The notes below the pieces were generated by a model. It saw nothing but the letters and a program-made list of their open reading frames with translations, ran no database searches and was not told the DNA's origin. Below, piece by piece: positions 1 through 9,066 of a stretch of 64,000 nt of DNA (position 1 is its first letter; each line of letters begins with the position of its first letter). Source of the DNA: G963665595 sp963665595 (GTDB lineage Bacteria > Actinomycetota > Coriobacteriia > Coriobacteriales > CADBOM01); assembly GCA_963665595.2 (NCBI GenBank), contig CAXXJK010000005.1, positions 124,001 through 188,000 on the forward strand. Direction: 5' to 3'. Position numbers and translations under genes: made by a program.

Positions 1-1
1 G

Positions 2-1021
2 CCAACCCTTACTGTTACTGATACTTCCGGCAACGTACTGATAAAAAACACCGATTATAGCGTGACATACCTTAACAACGCTGCCGTGGGTACCGCTACG
101 GTTGCGATTGCAGGGTTGAGTAATTATTCGGGTACTCAGTCAGTTACGTTTACAATTCTTGAACCCATCTCTATTACCTCTGCCACTGTGTCTGCAATAC
201 CCAAGCAGGTCTATACCGGTAGCGCACTTACTCCTGAGCCTATTGTCACACTAGACGGTAGAACGTTGGTAAAGGGTAGCGACTATACGCTTGCCTATGC
301 AAATAACACCAGTTCAGGTACAGCACGGGTAACCGCTACCGGCATCGGTCTTTACACGGGTAGCGTAACAAGCATCTTTACGATCGTATCGTTTCCCGAT
401 ATAGATACAGGAGCCTGGTATGTAACAGACGGGTGGCTTTCTTATGTGATCGGTCATGGTCTTATGACCGGCTACTCTGATACCGGAAACTTCGAGCCCT
501 ATGGAAACATCACTCGCGGGCAGGTTGCTACTATTTTGTATCGCTATGCGTGTAGCCTTGATTCCACCCTTATCTCAACGTATGGTTCAACAACCGATGC
601 ATCAAAGTATGCATCAAAGACCGTCTTTACCGATGAGGGAGCAGGAACCTACTACACCGCAGCTATCAACTGGGCTTACGCAGTGGGCATCATGACCGGT
701 GACAGTTCAACAGGCTATACCACCGTACGCCCTGATGACTCGGTAACCCGAGAAGATCTCTGCCTCATGATCTATCGCTATGTGAAATCAGTAGATCCTA
801 CCCTTGCTTTACATACAGGTTCAGTTGACTACTCATCAGTCATCGGTATAGATACCGTTGACTTCTGGGCTACTGACGCGGTTAAGTGGTGTGCTTCTTG
901 GGGCATCATCGGTGGGGTAAACGAAGGGGGTACCTATCACATGAATCCAACAGATACTGCCTGGCGTGCCAGTATGGCAAAGATGATTACCGTGACGCTT
1001 AGAGACGTGATGGCAGGGTAG
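2..1021 (+). CDS. SLH-domain surface protein, C-terminal part (5' end outside window)
   Basis: The reading frame is open from the first bases of the window, so the gene starts upstream and only about 339 codons are seen. The first ~125 residues are Ig-like repeats with the pattern YTGSALTPEP...DYTLAYANNT...GLYTGS. The last ~200 residues are S-layer homology (SLH) modules (FPDIDTGAWY, ITRGQVATILYRYA, VTREDLCLMIYRYV), which usually anchor proteins to secondary cell-wall polymers. The C-terminus (MAKMITVTLRDV) is nearly the same as that of the giant surface protein at 55569-61643 on the other strand, so the two are paralogues. Role: cell-surface adhesin or S-layer-associated protein; ligand unknown. 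Confidence 0.9.
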   Translation, partial: PTLTVTDTSGNVLIKNTDYSVTYLNNAAVGTATVAIAGLSNYSGTQSVTFTILEPISITSATVSAIPKQVYTGSALTPEPIVTLDGRTLVKGSDYTLAYANNTSSGTARVTATGIGLYTGSVTSIFTIVSFPDIDTGAWYVTDGWLSYVIGHGLMTGYSDTGNFEPYGNITRGQVATILYRYACSLDSTLISTYGSTTDASKYASKTVFTDEGAGTYYTAAINWAYAVGIMTGDSSTGYTTVRPDDSVTREDLCLMIYRYVKSVDPTLALHTGSVDYSSVIGIDTVDFWATDAVKWCASWGIIGGVNEGGTYHMNPTDTAWRASMAKMITVTLRDVMAG

Positions 1022-1118
1022 CTGAGGCGCGTGATAACCGTTCAGAGAGATAGATATGTCGTACATCATTAGTAGGGAATTGAGTGAGGCGCATGAAATC
1101 TTGTAGAAGACGATAGTT

Positions 1119-1157
1119 CGGTATCTCAGAGAAGGGTTGTCCTTCTCTGAGATACCG
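1119..1157 (+). terminator. Perfect 17-bp hairpin downstream of the SLH gene
   Basis: An exact inverted repeat (CGGTATCTCAGAGAAGG and its complement) surrounds a 5-base loop GTTGT. It lies 98 bases after the SLH stop and 38 bases before the next start. There is no T tract, so it is either a U-less terminator or an mRNA processing/stability element. Confidence 0.55.
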
Positions 1158-1194
1158 TGTTCGAATAAATTGGCAGATTTGAAGGAAAGGAAAC

Positions 1195-2028
1195 GTGTTA
1201 TTTATGGGTGTCTATCTACAGGATGTTCTCCACTTGGTTTCTCAGAGCATGCTCTATCCAACGATTGCGGTAGTCTTGCTTCTTATAACCTTTATCATCT
1301 TTTCAATCGGTTCAATTATCGTCGAAGCATTTACTGAACGTCGTCATTTTCGGCTGATAATGCCGGACTTTCTAAATGAACTCGACAAAGCTTCACCTGA
1401 AGATATTTCTACGGTCATAGAAACAAGCGCGTTACTCAAAAATCAAAAACGCGCGCTTCTTACGCTGTTTAAGAATGGTAGTCTTCCGGAAGAATCCCGC
1501 TTTGCTCTCGCAAAGAGACTTATCTCAAAAGAAGAGGAGCGTTATCATCGCATCATCTCGCGAACCGATTATGCGGCCAAAGCGGGCCCTATGCTCGGTT
1601 TGATGGGAACTCTCATTCCACTCGGGCCGGGCATCGTGGCCTTGGGTCAAGGAGACACCGCTACGCTGTCGTCTTCTCTGCTGGTGGCTTTTGATACAAC
1701 CACAGCTGGCTTGGCCTGCTCTCTCGTTTCCTTGGTTATTTCGATGATTCGCAAACGCTGGTATAACGACTACATGGTGGCTCTTAAGGCATGTATGTCA
1801 ACTGCGCTTGAAAAAATTGAGATCATGAGCGAAGAGGGTGATTTTGTAGAAGAAAAGCCTTCCGCTGAATATAAGGCATCAGCAACATATAAGAGGACAG
1901 TGTCGGCTAATTCCGAGGCTTCTTCAGCGCCTCCAGAAAACAAGAAAAATGTCAGCCGAGATAATCCTCCCGTACCGCCAGAAGGTTTCAGGAACATTAC
2001 GGAGGTTCTCGATGTCGCAGCATCATAG
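1195..2028 (+). CDS. MotA/TolQ/ExbB-family proton channel protein
   Basis: 277 residues. One membrane helix lies near residues 23-45. After a cytoplasmic stretch, two further hydrophobic segments (about 128-150 and 160-185) carry the family signature: small residues in AAKAGPMLGLMGTLIPLGPG and a Thr-rich TTTAGL helix. Proteins of this family form inner-membrane H+ or Na+ channels that power a partner protein. I chose the GTG start because AAGGAAAGG lies just upstream; an ATG nine bases later is possible. The stop lies 17 bases inside the next gene (DUF2149), so the two are translationally coupled. The C-terminal 70 residues are hydrophilic and rich in Ser, Glu and Lys. The energised process is unknown. 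Confidence 0.85.
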   Translation: MLFMGVYLQDVLHLVSQSMLYPTIAVVLLLITFIIFSIGSIIVEAFTERRHFRLIMPDFLNELDKASPEDISTVIETSALLKNQKRALLTLFKNGSLPEESRFALAKRLISKEEERYHRIISRTDYAAKAGPMLGLMGTLIPLGPGIVALGQGDTATLSSSLLVAFDTTTAGLACSLVSLVISMIRKRWYNDYMVALKACMSTALEKIEIMSEEGDFVEEKPSAEYKASATYKRTVSANSEASSAPPENKKNVSRDNPPVPPEGFRNITEVLDVAAS

Positions 2029-2350
2029 AAGTCTTGATCATTTTGATTTTGATGAACCGACTGTCTTAGAGGAGGATGTCGATCCTCGCGCAAGCGTTGC
2101 TAACTTAGCTGATGTCATGTTGGTTTTTGCCTGTGGGCTCATGGTCGCCCTTGTGGCACATTGGAATATCAATGTCAGCACCGTACAGCAGGTTGAGAAG
2201 CAGTCCGAAATGACTGAGGTAAGTGATGTGGAAACGATGGCTGATGACATGGCTACAGGATCCGGTGGTTATACACAACTGGGTACAGTCTATCAGGATC
2301 CCAAGACTGGCCAGATGTATATGCTCGTGAATGATGCTACCTCAAGTTAG
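2012..2350 (+). CDS. DUF2149 family single-helix membrane protein
   Basis: 112 residues, starting at ATG 2012 behind GGAGG (2001-2005) and overlapping the TolQ/ExbB-like gene. The N-terminus has the acidic motif FDEPTVLEEDVDPRASVANL, followed by one membrane helix near residues 34-52 and a short extracytoplasmic tail ending in a YQDPKTGQMYML motif. The topology (short cytoplasmic N-terminus, one helix, outside domain) is that of TolR/ExbD. DUF2149 proteins are known to sit beside MotA/TolQ/ExbB proteins, so this is probably the channel partner. The family match is by motif recall, and the function is inferred from position and topology. Confidence 0.75.
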   Translation: MSQHHRSLDHFDFDEPTVLEEDVDPRASVANLADVMLVFACGLMVALVAHWNINVSTVQQVEKQSEMTEVSDVETMADDMATGSGGYTQLGTVYQDPKTGQMYMLVNDATSS

Positions 2351-2809
2351 TAACACGAGCAGTACATCTTCGGGTTCATAGACCCCTCGCTCTCTCCTAC
2401 CCGCAATAGTCAGAAGTGCTTAACAGTTCAGTTGCCACATGATTGCTTGATCAGCATGAATAGTATTTGAACAGATTTTGCCTTGCTTATAGTCTTTCCG
2501 TTATTTCTTGTAAAACGCTTCTGAGATAGCAATTCCAAGACATTGATTTCACGAATCTCGACATATGTTGCGCAGTCGATTCAGTACGCTGGTAACTTCC
2601 GCTGAACTTTGAATATCTGCCGTCCGTGCGATTAAGGGCGGCAGAAAATATGTTTCTTTCGCACATAACAGTATTCTTGCGGCCACTTGACCAGTATGCG
2701 TGAGATACTACAAACACCGATATCAATTTGATGTAGACTGAAAAGGCGGACATGATTCCGCCTCTTATTTTCACATGGGATTATTTTTCCATAGAACAGG
2801 ACGAAAGGC
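2351..2809. other. 459-base non-coding gap upstream of the MATE gene
   Basis: No convincing gene was found on either strand; the short frames here lack ribosome-binding sites and family-like composition. The only clear structure is a GGCGGA-TCCGCC hairpin at 2745-2762 followed by CTTATTTT. The gap probably holds the end of the upstream transcript and the promoter and leader of the MATE-coaX unit. Confidence 0.5.
2743..2770 (+). terminator. Hairpin with T-rich tail in the MATE leader
   Basis: AAGGCGGA and TCCGCCTC form a short stem around the loop CATGAT, followed by TTATTTT. It ends about 40 bases before the MATE start. It could terminate upstream transcription or act as a leader attenuator. 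The stem is short, so confidence is limited. Confidence 0.35.
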
Positions 2810-4312
2810 ATGGCGGAGGTTTCTGCGGAACAAGCGAAGAAGAATGCGGCGCGCGTTGATCGGCTCGGAACGGAGAAGATAGGACGTCTCCTCTGGGAGT
2901 TTGGTATTCCTGCGATAGCAAGCATGATGGTCAATGCGCTTTACAATATCATTGACTCAATTTTTTTGGGCCACGGCGTGGGCCCTATTGGTTTGGATAC
3001 GGCGACGATAGCTACTCCTCTCATGACCATCGGCGTGGGTCTTTGTTTGCTTATTGGCAATGGAGGCAATGCACTCATCGCTATCAAACTTGGTGAGGGA
3101 CAGCGTCGCAAGGCGGAGAAGATTGTTGGTAATACCTTCATGCTTTCGATTGTTGTGGCCGTGCTTGTTGCCTTGAGTGGTGTATTTTTTATCGACCCGT
3201 TGCTCTCTATATCAGGAGCTACTGAGGAAACGTGGGAATCGGCCAAGAGCTTCATGCAGATCATATGCTTTGGCTTTGTGTTCCAGATAGTCGGAGGTAG
3301 TCTCAATAATTTCATGCGTACTGCTGGGCGACCTATGCTTGCGTTTTGGAGTATGTGCGTTGGCACGATTGCGTGTATCGTGTTTAACTATCTGTTTGTC
3401 ATGGTGCTTGAGATGGGGGTTCGCGGCTCGGCGTATGCGACGATACTCGGCCAAGCAATCACGTGTGCCGCCGTACTCTGGTATTTCATTTTTTCCAATC
3501 GGTGTCCATTCAAGCTGCATATAAAGAATATCAAACCGTTTTTGCGGCTTGATGCCGCGATTTTTGCGCTTGGTTCTGCTTCCTTTATCCTTCAGATTGC
3601 AATGAGTCTCTGCATGCTGGTACTTAATAATCTGTTGATTGTCTATGGGACCGGTACAGCCATCGGTGTGGTGGGCGCCCAGGCAGCCTTTGGTGTTGTG
3701 CAGCGCATAGCTATGTTTGCAACATTTCCCATCATCGGTATTGCAGTGGCGGGGCAACCTATTTTTGGTTATAACTATGGGGCTCGAAAATATGATCGTG
3801 TTAAGGCGGTATTGCGCCAATCGATCATTAGTGGAATGGCCATAGGATTCTTTTTCTTTGCTTTGGTGCATATTATTCCAGAGGCCATTGTGTCGTTGTT
3901 TGGCATATCCGACGATCTCATGTCTTTTACCGTCATGTGTCTGAAAGTGGCACTTGCGCTCGTCTTTTTGGCGGCGTTCCAGATAATCGGCTCAAATTAT
4001 TTTCAAGCAACCGGGCAGCCAAAGAAATCAATCTTTCTGTCGCTCACTCGCCAGTTGCTCTATTTCATACCGGCTCTCATTCTCATGCCGCAGGTCCTTC
4101 CTCTGATATTTGGATTTTTGACACCGCTGGATGCGCTTATCTACGCTATGCCCGTGGCTGATGCCCTTGCGTTTATCACCGCGGCTTTCATGTTGTTGCA
4201 CGAAGCGAAGCGTATCAATCTCAAGCTTGCTGCCGAGTCAGCAAAAAAAGATGAAACGTTGCTATACGATACGGACAGTTCGTCTATACTTCCGTTCAAA
4301 GCGCTTTCTTAA
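2810..4312 (+). CDS. MATE family multidrug/sodium efflux transporter
   Basis: 500 residues with about 12 hydrophobic helices in two similar halves. Family-typical segments are the N-terminal GRLLWEFGIPAIASMMVNAL and NIIDSIFLG, and the second-half segment AVAGQPIFGYNYGARKYDRV. MATE proteins export organic cations or other toxic compounds in exchange for Na+ or H+. The protein is somewhat longer than usual because of a ~35-residue charged tail. ATG follows GACGAAAGG. The coaX start is only 19 bases downstream, suggesting one transcript. The substrate cannot be deduced. Confidence 0.92.
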   Translation: MAEVSAEQAKKNAARVDRLGTEKIGRLLWEFGIPAIASMMVNALYNIIDSIFLGHGVGPIGLDTATIATPLMTIGVGLCLLIGNGGNALIAIKLGEGQRRKAEKIVGNTFMLSIVVAVLVALSGVFFIDPLLSISGATEETWESAKSFMQIICFGFVFQIVGGSLNNFMRTAGRPMLAFWSMCVGTIACIVFNYLFVMVLEMGVRGSAYATILGQAITCAAVLWYFIFSNRCPFKLHIKNIKPFLRLDAAIFALGSASFILQIAMSLCMLVLNNLLIVYGTGTAIGVVGAQAAFGVVQRIAMFATFPIIGIAVAGQPIFGYNYGARKYDRVKAVLRQSIISGMAIGFFFFALVHIIPEAIVSLFGISDDLMSFTVMCLKVALALVFLAAFQIIGSNYFQATGQPKKSIFLSLTRQLLYFIPALILMPQVLPLIFGFLTPLDALIYAMPVADALAFITAAFMLLHEAKRINLKLAAESAKKDETLLYDTDSSSILPFKALS

Positions 4313-4331
4313 GAAGGAGAGATGACCGGTC

Positions 4332-5141
4332 ATGCTGCTTGCCATTGACATAGGGAATACACAGACCGTTCTTGGGTTGTATCATGCAAACCATGATGTC
4401 AACGTTCTCGACGATGAGCTGGTCGCCCATTGGCGTATCGCTACCGAGCCGGCTCACACAGCAGATCAGGCGCTTAACACGCTGCAGGGCATATTTGCCT
4501 TCGCTGAGTTTTCCTTAGAGGATGTTGATGACATTATCATTGCTTCTGTTGTTCCCTCATTGACTGCTACTTGGCAGGAAGCGGCGCAACGTTTCTCAAA
4601 ACATGAAGCCTTGGTCGTTGACATCCAGAGTGGCTACGGGTTGCCCATTCGCTACAAGAATCCTGACGAAATCGGGGCCGATCGTATTGCCGATGCTCTC
4701 GCGGCTCGAATGCTATACGGTTCGCCGGTTCTGGTCGTCGACTTTGGTACCGCGACCAATATCGAGGTGATCGATCGTGATGGCGCGTTTCTGGGAGGCA
4801 TCATAGCACCGGGTGTAAAGACTTCCGCACAGGCATTATTTTCTGCTGCGGCGCGCCTTGCAACCGTCGATATCGAGCGTCCTGAGCATGTTATCGGGCA
4901 GACAACCAAGGATGCCGTACAGTCAGGGCTGACCTATGGCGAGATTGACCGTATCGATGGGTTGGTCGAGCGTGTCTTTGACGAACTCGGTTATCGTGCA
5001 CCGGTTGTTGCCACGGGTGGTCTGTTTTCATTTGTGCAGCCACTTTCTCGCACTATTACTCACACCGATGAATTTCTCACGCTCAAGGGTTTGAGGATTA
5101 TTTATGAAGTAAGCACGGGATTTTTGGACTCATCTGTTTAA
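4332..5141 (+). CDS. coaX: Type III pantothenate kinase
   Basis: 269 residues. It phosphorylates pantothenate to 4'-phosphopantothenate, the first step of coenzyme A synthesis. The N-terminal phosphate loop DIGNTQTVLGLY (from residue 6) is diagnostic of the CoaX type, followed by GADRIADALAA, the VVDFGTATNIEVID motif, GGIIAPGV and a late ATGG motif. Length is typical. ATG lies 11 bases after AAGGAGA. It probably shares a transcript with the MATE gene, although the functions are not obviously linked. Confidence 0.95.
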   Translation: MLLAIDIGNTQTVLGLYHANHDVNVLDDELVAHWRIATEPAHTADQALNTLQGIFAFAEFSLEDVDDIIIASVVPSLTATWQEAAQRFSKHEALVVDIQSGYGLPIRYKNPDEIGADRIADALAARMLYGSPVLVVDFGTATNIEVIDRDGAFLGGIIAPGVKTSAQALFSAAARLATVDIERPEHVIGQTTKDAVQSGLTYGEIDRIDGLVERVFDELGYRAPVVATGGLFSFVQPLSRTITHTDEFLTLKGLRIIYEVSTGFLDSSV

Positions 5142-5227
5142 GGTATCCCCAACACTTCATTTAGTCCTTATGATGAGGAAAACCGTTTTTGACGATTATC
5201 AGTCCTTATCTTGTGAGGAAACGCTAC

Positions 5228-5896
5228 ATGAATAGCGTCATGAAGAAAAAACTCATCATCGCTACGTTGGCTATTGTGGTAGTGATTATCTTGGTTCTCG
5301 CTTTTGCGGGTGGTGGCGGTATTGCACGGACAGCCACGGTTGCCGATGCGGCATCTGGCTCTGTTAGTGAAGGTAAGATTCAGGTTTCAGGAGAGGTTGT
5401 CAGCAACTCCTTCCATACCGAGGGGGGCACCCTGTACTTTTCTCTCTATGATTCGTCTACGGGTGATGCCTCCAAAACTCTCAATGTCAAGTATTCAGGT
5501 GCGGTTTCTTCAACCTTTGGGAATGGAGTCACCGCTATCTGCACCGGTAAATTGGATACGAGCGGCACGCTCGTGGCTTCTGAAATGGTTACCAAGTGTC
5601 CTTCGAAATACGAATCTGCCGAGGGAGCTCTGACCGTGGAAGATCTTCTTTCGCAGAATGGTCAGATGATAGGTAAGCAGACAGAGGTGGCTGGCTACAT
5701 AAAGTCAGGCACGCTCAAGCCTGCGGGTTCAGATGAGCGCTTTGTGCTCTATTCGCAGGGTGCTGAGGTATCAGTCAGATTCGATGCGGCTCTTCCTGAT
5801 GGCATTGTTGAAGGATCATCTGTTGTTGTTAACGGCTCTCTTAATTCAGATGGTACGTTTACGGCGACCGATGTTGCTCAGGAAAAGGTCGGCTGA
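5228..5896 (+). CDS. ccmE: Cytochrome c maturation protein CcmE, CXXXY type with a second OB-like domain
   Basis: 222 residues. A membrane anchor (about 8-27) is followed by two consecutive beta-rich OB-fold-like segments. The first, about 48-122, contains LNVKYSGAVSSTFGNG and VTAICTGKL, matching the CcmE pattern V-x-Y-x-G ... G. It ends in CPSKY at 124-128, where classical CcmE has the heme-binding His of HXXXY; the Cys form is known from CXXXY-type CcmE of some sulfate reducers and archaea. The second, about 135-217 (AEVSVRFDAALPDGIVEG), repeats the fold without the Cys or His. CcmE is the heme chaperone between CcmC and CcmF. ATG 5228 follows GTGAGGAAA; an upstream in-frame TTG at 5189 lacks a ribosome site. 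Confidence 0.85.
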   Translation: MNSVMKKKLIIATLAIVVVIILVLAFAGGGGIARTATVADAASGSVSEGKIQVSGEVVSNSFHTEGGTLYFSLYDSSTGDASKTLNVKYSGAVSSTFGNGVTAICTGKLDTSGTLVASEMVTKCPSKYESAEGALTVEDLLSQNGQMIGKQTEVAGYIKSGTLKPAGSDERFVLYSQGAEVSVRFDAALPDGIVEGSSVVVNGSLNSDGTFTATDVAQEKVG

Positions 5897-5904
5897 CCGG
5901 ATTG

Positions 5905-5941
5905 AAATGCGCGTAGTCGCCTAGGGTGACCACGCGCATTT
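5905..5941 (+). terminator. Long hairpin between ccmE and ccmF
   Basis: AAATGCGCGT and ACGCGCATTT form a perfect 10-bp stem that continues inward with mostly paired bases to a TAG loop. It starts nine bases after the ccmE stop. The T run is only the end of the stem itself, so this may be a partial terminator that sets different levels for ccmE and ccmF. Confidence 0.6.
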
Positions 5942-6037
5942 AATGTGTGCGCTCATACATAGTTTGTTGCAAGACGGGTTGGGCTTAAGGACAGCGCGGG
6001 AGCGTTATCTGAGGCTTTGATGGGGAGGACACATCAT

Positions 6038-8338
6038 ATGGCATTGTTTGGATCAGTTTTACTGATCGTCGCCTTTGCATCGGCGATTCTTTCGGTCATT
6101 TTGTTTTGGGTGGGGCACGCAATTTCGTCGCGGGATAGAGAAGAACTCGGCGATCGTCTTACCAGTGTTGGCTACTATCTGACGATGCTAACGTTTGTGG
6201 CATTGTCGGGGGCAGTGGCACTGCTGGTGTACTGTTTTATGGCCGGAAACTATTCTATCGCCTATGTGGCGCAGCAACATTCCACAGCCACGGGCAGTCT
6301 CGCTTGGCTCTACAAACTGTCGGGGGTATGGAGTGGTCGCGCGGGTTCGTTGATGCTCTGGACATGGCTCATCTCTTTATTTGCTGCCATTATTGCCTAT
6401 CGACGTGTGACTATCAGCGACAAGCTTTCAAACATTGCCAGTTCAGTGATGCAGTTGGTTCTCATTGCATTTATGGGTGTGTTGATCTTTTCTGTCGAAA
6501 ACAGTCCTTTTATTGCTACCGCTGCTCAGTATCTTGCAAGTGATGGCTCACTGGTAAATGCTCCTTCGGGTTGGGGTATGAATATCTTGCTCGAGCACTG
6601 GGCAATGGCTATTCACCCGGTAACGCTGTTCGTGGGATACGCAGGGCTTACGGTACCCTTTGCTTATGCGGTTTCAGCTCTTGTGAACAAAGACTTCTCA
6701 AAAGAATGGGTTAAGCTCTGCCAGGGCTACGCAATTCTTGCATGGATATTTCTAGGTATCGGTATTGGCCTCGGCGCTGTCTGGGCGTACACCGTATTGG
6801 GTTGGGGCGGCTACTGGGCATGGGATCCGGTGGAAAATGCTTCATTACTGCCGTGGCTTGTTGGTGTTGCTCTTATGCATACGTTTACCCTGTATCGTCG
6901 ACAAGGATCATTTAAGAAATGGGCAATATTTTGTGCTTGTCTGACATTTGCCTTTGTCGTGCTGGGCACGTTTATCACGCGTTCGGGTCTGGTCGAGTCG
7001 GTACATGCATTTGAAGGCGACCCTGTGAGTTTTTGGTTCTTTATCATTCTCATTATTATGTCGTTGCTCGTTGGTATTGCTGGTCTGTTCTGGAGACGCA
7101 AGGATTTTGCTTCAGATGTTCAGATCACTTCATTTACTGGTCGTGAGGCGGCATATTATTTCAACAATGTCATCATGGTTGTATGCGCCTGCCTGATTGC
7201 ATATCTCACCGTGGCGAGTGCGCTTCCGTCTTGGTTGCCTTACGGGGGCCAGACGGTTACGGCGGGTACCTACGATACCATCGCGCGAATCGTAGGTGTT
7301 TTCTATTTCCTGTTGATGGCGGTCTGTCCGATGCTTTCATGGCATAAGACGCTGGGGAGAGACTTCTGGCGCAAAGCGCTCATTCCGGGAATCTGTGGGC
7401 TGGTGCTCTTTGCTTTGCTGATGGCATGTTTCATTTTTCAGCTACTGCCTTCTTATAATGCTATTATCGCCGGTGGTGGTACTGCTGCTGATGATCTTAT
7501 CAGCCAAGGTCCTTCTTGGTACTATAACGGTGTTGCCGTTCTTGGTTTGCTTGTGGCCTCGCTGCTGCTGTTTAACTCGATCTTTTTATTCTGTCGTGAC
7601 GTTAAAAAGCGGGCGGCGAGCACAGACGCTTCTCTCGGGGCGGGTCTTATTGGTCATCTGAGAGGTAACGCATCTCGCGCTGGCGGCGTTATCGTACATG
7701 CTGGCATGGGGATCATGCTCATCGGACTCATCGGTTCGAATATGTATGTGACAGAAATCACTCCCTATCTCAATCCGGGAGACTCGGTACAAATTCAAGA
7801 ATATACCGTTGAATTCAACCAGACCAAAAGCGGTACTGATGGGAGCCTTCTTGTTTATGGTGCTCAAGTGACGCTCTATAAAAATGGTCAGCTCCTCGCT
7901 TCAACGATTCCCAATATTGAAATTTCACTCACAGAGCAACGAAAGAGCAATGCTGCTATCTTTAGTATGCCACTATGCGATGTGTTTGTAGCATATCAGG
8001 GTACGAGTACGAATGGTCAATGTTCATTTGACATTCGCCTCAATCCCCTTATAAACTTTGTTTGGCTTGGTCTGACGATTACTATTATCGGTTCGGCTCT
8101 TGGCCTGTTGCTGCGCAACTCGAACACGCGTCGCAAGACTGCCGACTATGGTAAATCTTATACTCGTGCCTCTGATGATGCGGCATCGATTAGTGGTGTA
8201 TTTCGCGGGGTTTCAGATGAGACGGCTAGCCAACAGGTAGCAGATCTTCAAACGCATATTGCTGAGTTGGAGGCTCAGATTGAAAACCTTGAGAAGATTA
8301 CCCAGCAACCTGACGATACAACCGACAACAAGAGTTAG
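6038..8338 (+). CDS. ccmF: Cytochrome c heme lyase subunit CcmF/NrfE
   Basis: 766 residues, with many membrane helices and the heme-handling WWD motif WGGYWAWDPVENASLLPWL at about 256-274. Conserved outer-face histidines lie in LLEHWAMAIHPVTL and VVGYAG-like context. CcmF takes heme from CcmE and attaches it to the CXXCH motif of apocytochrome c outside the membrane. The last ~75 residues form a cytoplasmic extension ending in a predicted coiled coil (LQTHIAELEAQIENLEK), which most CcmF proteins lack. ATG 6038 is preceded by GGGGAGGA with good spacing; upstream in-frame TTG and ATG codons would place that site inside the gene. ccmA follows after 14 bases. Confidence 0.94.
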   Translation: MALFGSVLLIVAFASAILSVILFWVGHAISSRDREELGDRLTSVGYYLTMLTFVALSGAVALLVYCFMAGNYSIAYVAQQHSTATGSLAWLYKLSGVWSGRAGSLMLWTWLISLFAAIIAYRRVTISDKLSNIASSVMQLVLIAFMGVLIFSVENSPFIATAAQYLASDGSLVNAPSGWGMNILLEHWAMAIHPVTLFVGYAGLTVPFAYAVSALVNKDFSKEWVKLCQGYAILAWIFLGIGIGLGAVWAYTVLGWGGYWAWDPVENASLLPWLVGVALMHTFTLYRRQGSFKKWAIFCACLTFAFVVLGTFITRSGLVESVHAFEGDPVSFWFFIILIIMSLLVGIAGLFWRRKDFASDVQITSFTGREAAYYFNNVIMVVCACLIAYLTVASALPSWLPYGGQTVTAGTYDTIARIVGVFYFLLMAVCPMLSWHKTLGRDFWRKALIPGICGLVLFALLMACFIFQLLPSYNAIIAGGGTAADDLISQGPSWYYNGVAVLGLLVASLLLFNSIFLFCRDVKKRAASTDASLGAGLIGHLRGNASRAGGVIVHAGMGIMLIGLIGSNMYVTEITPYLNPGDSVQIQEYTVEFNQTKSGTDGSLLVYGAQVTLYKNGQLLASTIPNIEISLTEQRKSNAAIFSMPLCDVFVAYQGTSTNGQCSFDIRLNPLINFVWLGLTITIIGSALGLLLRNSNTRRKTADYGKSYTRASDDAASISGVFRGVSDETASQQVADLQTHIAELEAQIENLEKITQQPDDTTDNKS

Positions 8339-8352
8339 TTAGAAAGACAGAT

Positions 8353-9066
8353 ATGGGCGATGCCTTACAGATACGGAAGATGAGTAAGGTCTTCGGCACG
8401 CGCAGGGCCCTCGATAAGGTATCTTTTGAGTTGCCTGAAGGTGCGTTCCTTTCGATCTTTGGGCCTAACGGTGCGGGTAAGTCGACTCTTGTGCGCATCT
8501 TGGCAACGTTGTCGCGGCCTACGTCAGGTACGGTTACGGTATTGGGGCAAGACGCTCTTGAACATCCTGATACCATACGTACCAAGGTGGGCGTGATCAG
8601 TCATAATTCCATGCTCTATGGGGATATGACTGCTGAGGAAAATCTCATGCTCATGGCTCGTCTCTACGGCATAGATGAACCTGAGCAACACGTGCGTGCT
8701 CTTCTCAAAAGTGTTGAGCTTGAGCATCGTCGTTTTGATGTGGTGCGCACATTTTCCCGTGGGATGACCCAGCGTCTTTCTATTGCACGCGCTCTTATCA
8801 ACGACCCCGCGCTTGTCATTTTAGATGAACCCTATTCAGGGCTGGACCCTCATGCGGTTGAGATCTTTGATACGCTCATTGAGCGGGTAAAAGAGGATCG
8901 TACGTTTGTCATGGTGAGCCACGATCTCGCTAAGGGATTTGCCATGTGTACGCATGCGCTCATGATAGCTAACGGGCGTGTTGTCTCTTTTGATCAGCGC
9001 GACAACCTTGAACTTGATACATTCAGACAGTTGTATTTAGATACTGTGGGCATGGGGGTGTCTTAG
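8353..9066 (+). CDS. ccmA: Heme exporter ATP-binding protein CcmA
   Basis: 237 residues, a single ABC ATPase domain. Walker A is GPNGAGKST (about 37-45), the signature loop is FSRGMTQRLSIARAL, and Walker B is LVILDEPYSGLD followed by the H-loop MVSHD. Together with CcmB and CcmC it forms the ABC complex that releases holo-CcmE. Its place between ccmF and ccmB makes CcmA the best name; the domain alone would fit many ABC transporters. The stop directly abuts the ccmB start codon. Confidence 0.9.
   Translation: MGDALQIRKMSKVFGTRRALDKVSFELPEGAFLSIFGPNGAGKSTLVRILATLSRPTSGTVTVLGQDALEHPDTIRTKVGVISHNSMLYGDMTAEENLMLMARLYGIDEPEQHVRALLKSVELEHRRFDVVRTFSRGMTQRLSIARALINDPALVILDEPYSGLDPHAVEIFDTLIERVKEDRTFVMVSHDLAKGFAMCTHALMIANGRVVSFDQRDNLELDTFRQLYLDTVGMGVS

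Noticed and set aside
2487..2774. A 95-codon minus-strand frame upstream of the MATE gene
   Set aside because: There is no ribosome site, its composition is poor, and it runs through a hairpin; treated as non-coding.
3212..3871. A 219-codon open frame on the minus strand
   Set aside because: It is antisense to the MATE transporter gene, whose membrane-protein codons often leave the opposite strand open; its composition is not protein-like.
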